Below are positions 36,218 through 48,235 of a stretch of DNA of 64,000 nucleotides, piece by piece; position 1 is the stretch's first letter; each line of letters begins with the position of its first letter. The DNA is taken from positions 30,311,898-30,375,897 of the forward strand of contig NC_092577.1 of NCBI RefSeq assembly GCF_037975245.1. The letters are read 5' to 3'. A program made the translations under genes and the position numbers. The notes under the pieces were generated by a model. It was not told where the DNA came from. It did no database searches and saw only the letters and a program-made list of their open reading frames with translations. The stretch is from Apostichopus japonicus. Lineage: Eukaryota; Echinodermata; Holothuroidea; Aspidochirotida; Stichopodidae.

Positions 36218-37745
36218 CAGGGGCGTAACCAGACTTTTGTATCCGATGAGGCTGAGGAGTGGCAAAGAGTTCGAGTGGAGTGGGGGTAAATTTCGCGCCA
36301 ATTCAGTCATTTCATGTATTTTTGTCCCATTCCAAACACTTGAAACCATGGTAACGATACTGCTAAGAATGTTTGTTTACCCGAATTGAACAGTTTATTC
36401 CTGAGTTTTATCCGCTAAATAGTTAAAGTGATAGTCCAACTAAAACATGAACTTAATATATTAGAGAAAGTCAGGCGCGTAGCCAGGAGGATTTCTTCTT
36501 GGGGTTGGGTGGGTGGGAGGGGGAGGAGGAGGGGATGATTCAAGGGCCTGTCAAAGCGAACGCTTTGCGCTATCTGCTTGGGGTACAGGGGCCCGCCACC
36601 GAAGCGATATGTTGGACTTTAGAGGCTTCAGAGCTTTCAAACTTTATCCAATCGGGCGAGATTTTAGCAATGCATGTAAAATTATATCATTATGTTAAAA
36701 ACATTGCATATGATTAGCCTATCATATTGATTCGTTGGGTAGGAATTATTCAAATAGGTAATAACTCACTCAAAATAGAAGCTAATTCTATGGTGGCCTA
36801 TATAGTCAAATCCATGGCACTGTGGCAGTAGCCAGTAATACAATACAAACAATACGATGGTGCCATGGTGTGATGCTAGTTTGAAGTTTACAGCCTATCG
36901 TACAGCAGGGTTGCCAGTGTTTCTGCAACACAAGCGGTCAAATTTAGAGAATTTACCGGCCAAATAGAATAAGGGCCAAAAACATTTTGTTCGATTTCTG
37001 CCCCTCAGGCTGTTATCGTAGCCTACACACTTGGTACTTTGCATTGCTTTTCTCTCTATGTCTGTACCATCTGGCCTTGCACAATATAGATCCGGGGAGA
37101 CCAAATGTACTGGTAGATCCAGTATAAATTGTCATAGGGGGACTATATGTACTGAATATGGAATATATGCGGCAGTTTGTACTGCTACACCGGCGTAGAT
37201 GCTTTTCAAAAGTGCGGAAACGAAAGGCTTAAACATACATACCGTTATGCATATGAAATCATAAATGGAAATGACATAGGCCTATTCTAAATTCAGTCAC
37301 ATCAAACTGTATGTCCAGCGCCATAGTCCATCCGTTTTATCTCATTAATCGGCTTAATAACTTAAATCTGTATAGTCGTTGGAAACAATATTTCGGTTCG
37401 GCCTGTTCTATAACGACTGATCAATCTGTGTGACTTCACACGTATACGATGTTGAAATTACGTAATATGTTTAATGATGTAGCTTCCAAGAAACAATATC
37501 GGATTAACTCCGAACGGTCGATATATAACTTGAGACATAATTGGCTGGTATTAGTTCAGTGAGAATTCACGTCAATTACGGATTAACATCAACTGCGAAC
37601 TGGTTTGACTGCATGAGCCTTTAAATGAATTTTGTAATTTTCCTCCAACTTTTTTGCACACCAGTGACATTTGGGGGCGAATGGGACGGGAGGGGGAGGA
37701 CATTTGGTTGTGGGTTCCCCCCCCCCCCCGCTGGTTACGCCACTG
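36218..37745. mobile_element. TIR pair CAGGGGCGTAACCAG enclosing 1.5 kb
   Basis: CAGGGGCGTAACCAG at 36218-36232 and CTGGTTACGCCACTG at 37731-37745 are inverted with one mismatch. The flanks ATACTGAG and AAGCTGAG agree at six of eight positions, compatible with an aged 8-bp TSD. A further TIR-like end, CAGGCGCGTAGCCAGGAGG, lies inside near 36474. The inner 70-residue-class ORFs have no recognisable transposase motif. Whether this is one element or two unrelated ends is unsettled. Confidence 0.5.
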
Positions 37746-37909
37746 AAGCTGAGGGGAATATCTTAATTTCATTATTTGCAATCTGATAGATTTGACCAAA
37801 ATTACCGAATCATTTCGGGAAAAAATTGTTTGAAAGTGAAAAGGAGACATTCGCAACAAGTATGGATTGGAACTCGCTGCTATTTTGAAGTTCCCTCCAC
37901 CTCCCCCAT

Positions 37910-38487
37910 CAAGGGCGGCGGAACCGGGGGGGGGCACAGGGGGCACGTGCCCCCCACTTTTCCTCAGGTTAAAAATGTGCCCTTTTTCTACATAAAAATT
38001 GAGGTGTCTCAAGTTAGCAAGAGGCCAGGGAACCAGAATGAACACTCGGGAAGGGCCGTTTCCGGGCATCTCAGGGGTTTGTAAAACCAAAAATTTTCTT
38101 GTACGCTCCGCGCCAACTAATGGTGGCGCTCCGCTCAGATAGTCGTGCATACAACCTTGCAAATCCTGGCTACGCACCTAACTTTTAATGAATTTCTGTG
38201 GGTCAAACTCTAAGCTATTTCGAATGGGAAAAATTTGTTAAGATATTAACATAATCCTTGTTTCCCAATTTGCACATTGGATATTGCAGTGCTAGTATAT
38301 ATGCATATTTTCCTTGAGGGGGGGGGGGGGGCTTGATGGAGTGATGTGTATACGCAAATAAGATAATACAATAAGAGTTATAAAGGGTACTAAATATAAG
38401 GCTGCATCAGTCCAATCGAATTTCTGCAAAGTGCCCTTTGATGTCGGTGCCCCCCCCCCCAGATTAAAAGTGCTTCCGCCGCCCTTG
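37910..38487 (+). mobile_element. hAT-like element (CAAGGGCGGCGGAA), copy 1
   Basis: Begins CAAGGGCGGCGGAACC, ends TTCCGCCGCCCTTG. The flanks TCCCCCAT (37902-37909) and TCCCCCAC (38488-38495) match at seven of eight. The left subterminal part has GGGGGCACGTGCCCCCCAC, itself palindromic, and CAGGTTAAAAATGTGCCC. A shared core lies at 38045-38143 and a GCGCCTG-type end remnant (AAATCCTGGCTACGCACCT) near 38150. It is related in inverse orientation to 41187-41952. The opposite-strand 201-residue ORF spans element DNA and has no recognisable domain. Confidence 0.82.
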
Positions 38488-38495
38488 TCCCCCAC

Positions 38496-39300
38496 CCCCC
38501 GCCCCTCTCGTCCCCGGTGTCTCACAGAGGAAAGAGTATTTGAGACAGAACGTCATCTAATGTGCCACTCCGTCTGTCGTGTAGACGAAGCAATTTTAGA
38601 AACACGTTCGTTCTATAATACGACTGCTTCATTATTCTCCTAATAAAAGTGAAAATTCTCTAAGGTTATATCAGAGACACTTAAATTAAGAAACTTGAGA
38701 TGTATAGTCTCTCGATTCTCAAATCATCCCGCATAACGTTTCACATGTGATATATAGGTAATATGAGCCACCATGACTCTAGTAGGCATTGGTTATGGAC
38801 CTAGGTAGAGGGCGGATATTTGATCGGAGTACAGATCAAAATAGATGAGCCTGCTTCAACTGTCGAAAATAGGACAATGTCATTATCGTGAAGTGGAAGA
38901 GTATATCCAATGCTGAGTACGATACTCAACACGAAGAGGCTAGCCGACAGGATGACACGGTAAGACAAAATAAATGAGAGACGTGTGGGTGTAAAAGGGA
39001 GAACTCAAGATTGAAGAAAAATGAATAAGATGTATATGGCCTTCCTATACAATTAGCCATGATTGGTTCATATACCGTATAAGACCAACCATTGAATGAT
39101 TCACGTGGTTTTCTCGGATACAGACTCGTGTAAGAATTGAATTTCACACAATTTCAATGATAATGCCGTCTATAATATATAGGGCGGATGTACAAAAGAT
39201 AAAAAGAAGGTGAAGCTAGCACAACTGACGACGTCACGGTCGCTCAGGCTCTGTCCGCCAGTTAATGATACGAATATTGTGATGTAGGCTACGTGCGTTT
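38496..39300. other. Non-coding stretch, nothing recognised
   Basis: No element ends, RNA genes or domains seen. Confidence 0.35.
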
Positions 39301-39303
39301 ACT

Positions 39304-39792
39304 GTGCGCCTAGTGTGCCAGATCAGTCCTGATATCGACATATGTCGCATTAAATTGACATAAGGAAGTTTCTCGTGCTCTGATGGGATGGAATCGACGC
39401 ATAGTGTGCCAAATGTCCTGAAACTAGCATATGTCGAATTATATTGACATATGTCGGTTTCCCGTGCCCTCATTGGACGACCAGTGTCACATGTTGTTTT
39501 CTATCGCCCTGATAGAAAGAAATCGACAATTGTGCCATCGATTTAAATTGGCATAGGCCTATAAGTTTCTCGTGGTCTCATTGGACGATCATTGTCACAT
39601 GTCGTCTTCTTGTGCTCTCATTGGAAAAATCAACATATGTCGAATTAATATGACATATGTTCCTATCTTCCAGTCTGAGCAGTATAAAATGACATGTGAT
39701 AATGATCGTCTAATGAGCACGAGAATCTTACACATGTTAATTCAATTCGACATGTGTCGATTTCAGAACTTATATAGCACACTAGGTGCACC
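39304..39792. mobile_element. Palindrome-rich MITE-like element
   Basis: The ends GTGCGCCTAGTGTGCCA and AGCACACTAGGTGCAC form an imperfect TIR. Inside, GACATATGTC and its variants recur (near 39338, 39430, 39450, 39610, 39650), interleaved with CTCATTGGACGA and GTCACATGTCGT. Units of roughly 130 bp appear on both strands. A TGCGTTTA/TGCGTTCA pair outside the ends could be an aged TSD, but the boundaries are uncertain by several bases. Confidence 0.6.
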
Positions 39793-40049
39793 GTATATGC
39801 GTTCATGAGGGTTACACAGTTATCGACTTGTGGATCACATGTTTCGGTCAAAATGTGTTTTTTTATTATTTTTTTATTATGTATATACAAAATTCACCTT
39901 GAATTCCCATTTTCTGGGCACGTGATGAGCATTACAAGGTTATATATCGAGTTTCATCCCTCAAACATTATCATACGTGAACATACTTTGTATTCAAGCA
40001 AGTGTTCAATCAAGCAAGCGCCTCATTAAAGGCCCAGTCACATCTCACC

Positions 40050-41178
40050 GGATTGCACGAACGGACAAGAGTACGCGCGAAAAACAGTCATCCGGTTATT
40101 TCCGTTGGCAAAAGTTGTCGCGCATGCATCTGGGGGTTGCAACGTACCGGACGTGCGACGGTGAAAACGGATTACAAACGTACAAGGGACGGACAGCAAC
40201 GGAAGAACAACGGATGAACAACGGAATAACAACGAACAAACTAACGAACACCAACGGATAGTAACGAATTTACAACGGACAATTAACGGATAAAGAACAT
40301 ACAAAACGTAGGAGTACCGGAAAAGTAACGGACATACCGGACTAGCAACGGAGAAGAAACGGTCTTAGACCTGGGCCTCCGGAGTGCCTCAAAATCAGGG
40401 GCATCCTCATGAAGTTGATGGAAGATTTTGGTCTTCTATTCGCAGCTCCTGCATTAGTTGGTCATAAAGACCACACTGCCGTTTTCTCTGTGAACCTAGC
40501 AAGGCCCTAGACCAGCATTTACGCCGAGCACGTCTCTTCCTTCTCTTCTTGACTTGTTCATTGGTCTTGATGTTGGCTTCAATGATAAGCATCTGTGCTT
40601 GTAAAGCTTGCACTGTGGTCTGAAGCTTGAATCTTTCTGAAGGGTCCATGATGTAGGTGTTGACGGTAGAGGTTATAGGAGCAGAATGAGGCGTGGGACG
40701 CTTGGAGTGGACAAGGTGGAGGTACGCTGCATCTCCGTTCTATGTCCGTCTGTTATACTTTCCTGGCCTGAGTTCTTCCGTTTCTTCCGTGTAACGTCCG
40801 TTACCTATCTGTTCATTGTCAGTTCTATTCCTTTACACTTCCGTTATTTCTACGTTAGCGTCCGTCGAATATACGGTATAGGTATACTGTGCTTCTACGT
40901 TTCATCCGTTCTTTGTCCGTTAATGATCCGGTGAGCAATAGCAATAACCAGAGACGAACGGAGAAATACAGTATGCCAAACGCATACAGAACGAACAAAA
41001 CGCATGAGAAACTGATAAAACGGAAGCTTAACGGATTAGTAACGAATAAATAACGGAGACATTTTTCGGTGGATGTCCGTTCCAAGTTTTGTGCATGTTC
41101 AAAATCGACACCGGACAAACCGGACCTCACCGTTAATGAAACGTAGACGGACGGAGGAGAACCGCAGACTAAACGGAT
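40050..41178. repeat. AACGGA / TCCGTT motif arrays inside the Harbinger element
   Basis: By hand count there are ten AACGGA in 40050-40360, six TCCGTT (the inverse) in 40720-40935, and five AACGGA in 40950-41178. More follow beyond the nested element near 41963 and 41998. Spacing is irregular, about 10-30 bp, so this is a dispersed short motif and not a classic tandem unit. Clustered subterminal motifs in DNA transposons are often transposase-binding sites; that role is inferred here. Confidence 0.8.
40407..40649 (-). pseudogene. PIF/Harbinger transposase N-terminal fragment
   Basis: Eighty residues from an ATG to a stop. After a lysine/arginine-rich run (about residues 34-44) it reads RKCWSRALLGSQRKRQCG and then LYDQLMQELRIEDQ. 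This resembles the N-terminal segment of HARBI1/ALP1-like nucleases, where an Arg-rich run is followed by 'W-x-R-x-W-L..R...G.Y..L..ELR.ED'. The family's tryptophan in 'RPWL' is leucine here. In the family this leads to an 'FxNFxRM' stretch and then the DDE nuclease. Here homology stops at ELRIED, a frame slip may continue as FHQLHEDAPDFEALRRP, and motif arrays follow. All DDE catalytic residues are absent, so the product cannot be an active nuclease. Confidence 0.72.
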
Positions 41179-41186
41179 ACTAACGT

Positions 41187-41952
41187 CAAGGGCGGCGGAA
41201 GCACTTTTAATCTGGGGGGGGCACCAACGTCGAAGGGCACTTTGCAGAAATTCGATTGGACCGATGCAGCCTGATATGTAGTACCCTTTATAACTCTTAT
41301 TGTATTATCTTATTTGCGTATACACATCACTCCATGAATGCCCCCCCCCCCCGCCTCAAGTAAACAATGCATACTAGCACTGCAATATCTAATGTGCAAA
41401 TTGGGAAATTGGAAAATCATTATAAAGTCCAAGTCCCTGCACAAGCGTACGATACATGCATGAAAGCAAATGAAATATGTCAAAATACTGAAAGAAAAAT
41501 AATTTTCTATGTGTTTTTCAATGGTTAAACTGATATTATTATGATCATTATTATTGTAACGACTTTGCCAATAATTCTAACCAATTTGGAAGGGTTATAA
41601 CACGGCAATGATTGTATGTTATTGGCATGCTATGTAATAACCAAAGCATGCCTATATGATATGCACGTTAACATACATGTTGAACGCGCGCGTAGCGCGC
41701 GAAAAATTTTGGTAATGTTTTTCGGGCAAGTCGTTACAGCCCCCCCTCCCCCCCCCCCCAAATCATATTGGGCTCCTATACGCCTGTGGTAGTAAACATT
41801 TAAAACTTCCCGAAATATTTCATTCGACGTGGGTTTCGCTTTGTAAACTCTTTATTTATTTAGAAATTTTTATGTAGAAAAAGGGCACATTTTTAACCTG
41901 AGGAAAAGTGGGGGGGCACGTGCCCCCTGTGCCCCCGGTTCCGCCGCCCTTG
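41187..41952 (-). mobile_element. hAT-like element (CAAGGGCGGCGGAA), copy 2, nested
   Basis: The TIR CAAGGGCGGCGGAA lies at the left tip, with its inverse TTCCGCCGCCCTTG at the right tip. A perfect ACTAACGT duplication flanks it (41179-41186 and 41953-41960). It is inserted in the Harbinger element at 40030-42032. Both terminal regions match copy 1 at 37910-38487 in inverse orientation, including the GGGGGGGCACGTGCCCCC palindrome near 41911-41928. The middle differs from copy 1 because it holds a piece of family T. Confidence 0.9.
41505..41790 (-). mobile_element. Family T transposon fragment, third nesting level
   Basis: Reverse complement of about 20129-20390. Shared phrases include TTTTCAATGGTTAAACT, TTGTAACGACTT, CAATAATTCTA, GCGCGCGTAGCGCGCG, GGGCAAGTCGTTACAGCCC and the tip CTCCTATACGCCTGTG. 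The 80-bp repeat half and the opposite TIR are missing, so it is truncated or was captured by the host element. Confidence 0.75.
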
Positions 41953-42036
41953 ACTAACGTACATCAACGGAGTGCCATTTTTTGTCTTTGTTCCCTCTCC
42001 GTTATTGCAATCCGGTGAGATGTGACTGGGCTTTAA

Positions 42037-44106
42037 GTAATAATAGTGTAAGGCCTAGTTACTGATAGCATTCACACGCAGTGTTGGCTTCTTGACACGT
42101 TTACCACACAAATGAATACGAAAGTGCATGTTGCTACTATCACACTAGTCTGTAGTTTTGTACGTACCTATAGTATCGATATAGTATATATAGTACGCGA
42201 GGCGCACGCTGTAGATACGACGTCATGCGTGGGAGTCCGGACTTACAGGGTGTGCCGTTCCCATGCATGAATGCAGGGGCATCAATTGAGTTGGATGGGT
42301 GGGAAGGAGATGTGGGGTGGGCAACATGACGTAGATTTTGCGCATAAATACTAAGGTCTGCCTGGATATCCAGTCTGGCTGTGTACGCTAGTGTCAGTAA
42401 GTGCGTCCTATATGCGGCAGAAGGAAGATGCAGCACGCCCCACCAGTAGACCTAGCTATATGTAGCAGATCTAAGATGAATTGCGTCCTCTATTTCATCA
42501 GGGGCCAGTCCTTGGACTTTATGTACCTTTAAAGAAATAAAATGGGTGCCAGGAAAAGTCCCCGGATGTTAGCTACATATTCTGTCTCGGGAATTGGGTC
42601 GAATGCTTTAACAACCCTTGAATATTGTCAGTGTTACCTGTTGGCTTTTTGTTCGTAAAGATAGCTCACTAGTGAACATAAGTTATGTAAACAGGGCGCA
42701 AACATGCGTGTTTGTTTCGGGGGGAACTAAGATGGTATGTTGGCCCATGGTGTAGGGGAAGGGTGACGTCCTTCCCCTTGAAATCTTTTGAGACAGTGGA
42801 GGGTGCGTATATATAGATGCAAGATGTTGGGCTACATTTTGCAACTTTTGAAACAATGTAGAATAATTTGCAACCGTGTTAAGGTTACAGCCGTACATAC
42901 GTATTTTTGTACTGGATACTACGGATATTAGTAATATTCTGTCTGTCCGTGTGTGTGTTTGTGTGAGGCGGGTGGATGGTGGGGGGGGGGGTGGTGCACC
43001 ATTCAACTTTCCTTAAGTACATTATGAAAGTGAGACTACCATATACTATAGACTTTATCGCAACTATGCATAGTTTCCCAGAACCCGTCGATGGTTTACC
43101 CGGTCCCACATTTGTCCCCGGCCACAGAGCTGTTTGCCCCTCTGATCCCTCCGTCCCCCCCCCCTCACTCTCTCTTCAGGCTTGCTTACACTCTCAACAT
43201 TTCAATTATGCCAAGGTGTTAACTGTCTATATTTAACGGACTTGTATATACTCCAGTCCCGGAATAATATGCTGAGAAGCTATAACAACCATGTCGATCT
43301 ATCATGCGTCATTTTAGAACCCACCATGTTATATATTCTGAAGCGTGGTTCTTTTTCAAACCTATAGGTTGTACAATGACGTCTGTCTATCCAACAGTAT
43401 AGGGCCGCTAATTCCTCCACTGAAAACGAAACTCGTTCAAAATCAATCGAAATTGATAATGTTCTGTTAACCGTTATATACGTGCGGATATATCATTTTT
43501 GAGTTAGGCTATTTCATCTCATTCGTGGATTATTGTCACTGATTAATGATATCCTTTTACATATAGGCCTATAATTATGGGTGCATGAATAAACGAAAAT
43601 CTACCGACCAAATGACGCATATTGCACCGAAGTCGCTATATATATTACATGATGTCATTGACACTAGTACAGACGAACTTTCATATTCATATATATTACA
43701 TATATTGCATATTCATATGTACAACTGTCATATTTCAGGAAATGCATTGGCTCTACATAATGTTAAAAACAAAAACGACAAAAGGTGATTGAACCAGAAA
43801 TAATTTAAAAGTACCAAAAAGAAAAGTAGTGAGAAACAAACTGCTGCAAAATGGATATGAAATGGATAAATAGTTTCTCTTTGCTGGAGCGTAAAGATGT
43901 AACATACCCCCCCCCCCCCCAAGGCTACAGCTATAAGATTAGTTTGGAATATACGCACACAATTTATAGCCCTATATATATAGACCAACAATAATTTCCA
44001 AGGAAATACTGCGAAAGGAGTGTGTCAAGTTTAGTATGCTGATCACGCTATAGAAATGTGCATGTTATATAAATATTATAAAATGTCTCATAGTCTCATA
44101 GGAATG

Positions 44107-44108
<2 letters not shown>
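42037..44108. other. Non-coding stretch, nothing recognised
   Basis: G/C runs near 42980-42990, 43157-43165 and 43907-43920. Several overlapping short ORFs on both strands, none with a domain I can name. Confidence 0.4.

Positions 44109-44177
<69 letters not shown>
44109..44177. repeat. (AT)n microsatellite, about 69 bp
   Basis: Pure TA/AT dinucleotides over the whole block. Confidence 0.97.
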
Positions 44178-44179
<2 letters not shown>

Positions 44180-44839
44180 ACCTTATATGTATATAAGAAT
44201 ATATAAATATAAATTATCAATTATACTTTATTGTCGACCTATACGATTCTACGATTTGATCATTGTATTCCAGTAACAGGTGAATTAGTTTTACCGTGAA
44301 TTGATCGAACATGCCGATACTACGACACACGGCCGTCTGCCGCTGCAATCATTGCTTTTATATTTTCTTCTCCAAGGACGGAGAAATGACTTAATATTTC
44401 GAAGGAATTTATAGCAAAAACATTCAGTTGGAGAGACAACTTATCAGCCATGCCGTGGTGTATTTATCGATTGGTGAAGGCGAATTCTTTTTTTTTTTTC
44501 CTTCTCTCCGCACAATTTGTTGAGTTGCTCAACGGCCAACGACCTCCTCTGAGTGTAATTTCTACTTACTTCTATAGGATATGGGAATATTTCGAGGGTT
44601 AACAATAACAGATTGTGACGTCAGCATTAATGATCGCAGAGTTTAGTAGTTAAGGCATGTACAGGCTCTGCAGTGTTTTACATCGTGTAAACCATCAAGA
44701 TTATTTTAATATCATAACCTGCGATAATTCAAGGTTAATATTGATTTAAAAACATTTCGTCAGTGTTGCGAAATACTGTTACCTATAAATAGCAACTCAA
44801 AGACAACTGTTGAACCATATAGTATACACGTGATGTGTT

Positions 44840-44861
44840 TTTATATATAGGCCTATATATA

Positions 44862-44895
<34 letters not shown>

Positions 44896-44962
44896 GATAT
44901 ATATATATATATATAAATATATATATATAAATATATATATAGGCCTATATATGTATATATAC
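44840..44962. repeat. AT-rich palindrome bounded by TATAGGCCTATA
   Basis: TATAGGCCTATA sits at both ends (near 44846 and 44938) of a nearly pure AT block with internal TATATATAT runs, so the segment can fold back. The minus-strand ORF of Y/I residues across it is a simple-repeat artefact. Confidence 0.8.
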
Positions 44963-45789
44963 ATTATCATCATCCTACCAGTAATCGGAACGTATAAAAT
45001 TCCATCGAAAGAAATGACTTTATACCCATGCACGATGTCTTTGTTCTTGAACGGCTTCGTTGGTTCTTATGTTCACAAATTTTAACTTAATACGGAACAA
45101 AGTTCTCACGTTACGAAGATACATAAAAGCATGCCTATATACACATATGACAGAGATACGTAAAACTCTGTTGCAAGCGTGATATATGCATCAGAGATTA
45201 TATGAACGGCCGGTGATAAAAATGGAGGTTTACTAAGACATAAATATATTCATGTTGACTGACATCTTACTTCGTGTCGTCTGTTTACTCGTTCTTTGAT
45301 CATGAAAATGTTTACAGCCAATTTTTGTTTGCCAGAACATGCCATAGTTATACCTGAAACGCAAAAAGCCGAACTATAATTTATATTGCGCCGACTTCCT
45401 TACGGGGAAACAGGATCTTGATAAACTGATAAAGTTCCGCCATAAATAAAAGATATTCTAATCTGAATGCACAATCTCCTAGTTGCAAGCTTTCCAGAAT
45501 CTCTTGTAAATCTCGCTTCGCTGACTAAAAGGCTTCCGTTTGTCAATGGAGGTCACATTTGACTATGCCCCGTGATGGGAGTTGAATGGCCAGTTAAGAC
45601 CCTAACAAATCTTTAAGAGTGACTCAGAAGTTATATCTAAGCTTCACCCGTACATATAGATAATAACTCTACAAAGGCAATATTCTTAAATGATTCATGG
45701 AAGGAAAGCCAACTGCATCAGCAGCTAAGTCACAAGTAATCTTAGCAGTATCATTAATTCCCTTAGCATAGTTATTTCATTCTCAAGTT

Positions 45790-46060
45790 GTCGATACTGA
45801 GTCATCGTGTCTAGAAATATTGGCGATTATCGATAAATGCATTGTTAAGCTGTCGATGGATCAATCGCTAGCGTATTGACAACATTCGTCATCAAGAACT
45901 ATCGGCGGTATCATGATCGAGAGCTATCGGTATAGATTTATCGTCAATAAGCTATCGATCGATTCAACGTCAAGCTATTTCGTCGATTCGTTGTTATGCT
46001 ATTAATAAATTTACCAATATGCTATAGGTAGATTTATCATCATGCATATAGAAATATTCA
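45790..46060. repeat. Degenerate repeat of AGCTATCGATAGATTTATCGTCA type
   Basis: Variants such as GCTATCGGTATAGATTTATCG, GCTATCGATCGATTCAACGTC and GCTATAGGTAGATTTATCAT recur at roughly 25-45 bp spacing; the edges are vague. Confidence 0.5.
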
Positions 46061-46670
46061 TTGGTCCCCTTCAACCTATCGGTAGATTTACTGTCGAATT
46101 CTCAAAACTCTGTTTATAGTAGTAAAACTATACGGAGTTTCAAATTTGTTAATCGAAAGACAGTTAACCCTAATAAACACCACATAACATGCATCTTTAA
46201 TGAAAATTTAAGGACTCACTTTTCTGGGGGACAAACTTCGTAGGTAGAACATCCGGGCGGATAGATATAGACTCTAATAGGAGTCTGCCACCATACAACC
46301 AAAGCGCTATTACTCTCCTCCTTCGCCTTCCTTGGATCATTACCAGGCGATCATACAATACGTCCGCATTCCTTCCCCTTTGTTCTTTTTTCAATATGCT
46401 TTTGTTTATGTTCTCTATTGTTCTAGGCGGATGCTAGACCAACCTGCCATGTGGTAAGTAAGCCCGAAGAATGTCAGAACTTCCTTGAGATATCTTAACT
46501 TGTCTGCAACTTTAAATATAAACGGTTTGAACCAAACGAAAACACAAGAAACGTTATAGGCTATACCAAAATATACTAATTAAAAGATGACATTAAAGAT
46601 GACAATAACTAAATTAATTAAAAAAATACTCTGTCTCCTTTCTTTTCTTTGTTTGTTCTTCACCTCAGCC

Positions 46671-47050
46671 CAGTGGCGGAGCTAGAGGTATTGGTCAAGG
46701 GGGGCGAGAATGGTCTGTGGGGGCGCTTCCGACACTATCCAAGCGGAGCGCCACCACGAGTAATTGGCGCGGAGCGTACCTGAATTTTTGAGTAAAGATA
46801 CTCCCTAGATCGCCGGAAATGACCCTTCCCGGGCCTTGCTAATTTGCAGATAAACGAAGAATAAATAGGTGTCATCGCCAAAAAAATGTGACAAATGTCA
46901 ATATGTAGATGAGAGCGCAATAAAAAAGTCAATAATCGCGAATAAGTAAAAAGTGGTAAAAAGTTGGAAAGGGCGCCAGCAGTCCATTTGAGTCCGTCAG
47001 TGGGGGGGGGGGGGCATCCGCCCCCTGACTGTATGGACGCTCCGCCACTG
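46671..47050 (-). mobile_element. hAT-like MITE (CAGTGGCGGAG), copy 2
   Basis: The ends CAGTGGCGGAGC and GCTCCGCCACTG are flanked by a perfect CCTCAGCC duplication (46663-46670 and 47051-47058). It is the same family and orientation as 20422-20816, and this copy lies in otherwise unremarkable DNA. The core occupies 46731-46834. Confidence 0.95.
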
Positions 47051-47058
47051 CCTCAGCC

Positions 47059-48230
47059 CTTCTACACAATTGAGAAACCTTAACCCACCTTTAGTTCACA
47101 CAGCCACACGGCGACATCACCTTAATTCTTCGCCTGAGTCGTTCGGTGAAACGCGAAATATTCACCAAATTAAAGTTATTAAGCAATACCGGAAGTATAT
47201 GTCGTAACATTATGGAATAAACTAACAAATTAATAATTATAGTCTGTATACGACTGCAGACGCCGGAACGACTAACCGGTAGCTATTGGAAATCCGCTTA
47301 CAAACGCCGGATGAAAAGTTCCACAACAATTGATCATTTTGGCATACATATCGAAATAGATAAGTATTTAGCTAGCAATATTTAACAATAATTAAATATT
47401 AAAGAAATCCATTCCCACATGGAAGCCGGTTTATTTTTTTTTTAAGATATTTTTGGATGACTTCAGGAATTATTGATGCGACAAACATCCGCCGAGGTCA
47501 TATATAGATTGACAATAAGTTTGTTTTTTTTTACTTGATGTCAGGTGATGATTTTAATATTAATGTAGCTTATTACAGTTATTAATGCTCATCTTGACTA
47601 TTTAAGCGTCAAATTCTTACGCTCCCCCCCCCCCCCCCCGCCTCCACAGAAAATATGGGAATAAAAGAAAGAAAAAAGGATACATTTTTTTAACGAAGAC
47701 ATAAATATATATACATATGCTTATTATAGATTTTGCTCTTATACCCATTATGTAAATTTGTATAACCGTTTAATTATTCAAGTGTTGTGTTTGATTCAAG
47801 TAACTTTTGCAATCATTTTGAGCATATATGTATCATTCAATGTGGAATAAAAAGGCGCAGATGTTTTTCTGGTGTGTCACTAGATACTTAACCAGAAAGT
47901 TAAGAAGCTTCTTAGTTCATGCGTCATTAAACCACCTGATATAATACTTCCTTTATATGTTTACGAGCAGTTTCTCATGCAGAAACAGTTTTCTTTTGGT
48001 GTTTAGTAATGTCATACTAACGATAGATCGACTTCATGAGCAATCCAACGAGTAATAGCGCAGGATATTTCCTGTTACCAGTTAACCTAATGATAACTGA
48101 CGAACACAACATCTAACATATTAAGTTATACTGCGCATGCACATCGGTACATTGGTATATAATAAGATATGCAATATACCTTTTATCTCCGTACGGTTAC
48201 ACAATGTAGTGTTGACAATCACCCGTAAGA
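47059..48230. other. Non-coding stretch, nothing recognised
   Basis: AT-rich; a C-run near 47624-47639. No element or gene resolved. Confidence 0.4.
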
Positions 48231-48235
48231 GCTGC

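Larger units (their letters stand above)
40030..42032 (-). mobile_element. PIF/Harbinger-type element, internally deleted
   Basis: The TIRs are about 26 bp: AGGCCCAGTCACATCTCACC then GGATTGC at the left, and GCAATCC then GGTGAGATGTGACTGGGCT at the right, with a single one-base indel. TTAA flanks both ends (40026-40029 and 42033-42036), consistent with the TWA target duplication of PIF/Harbinger. A transposase N-terminal remnant lies at 40407-40649. The rest is dominated by AACGGA/TCCGTT motif arrays. A decayed internal right-end copy (GATCCGGTGAGCAATAGC) occurs near 40926. Without the nested 766-bp insertion it is about 1.23 kb. Confidence 0.85.

Noticed and set aside
37572-38177. 201-residue minus-strand ORF
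   Set aside because: It runs across the junction of two TIR element regions and a homopolymer G/C tract, with no recognisable domain.
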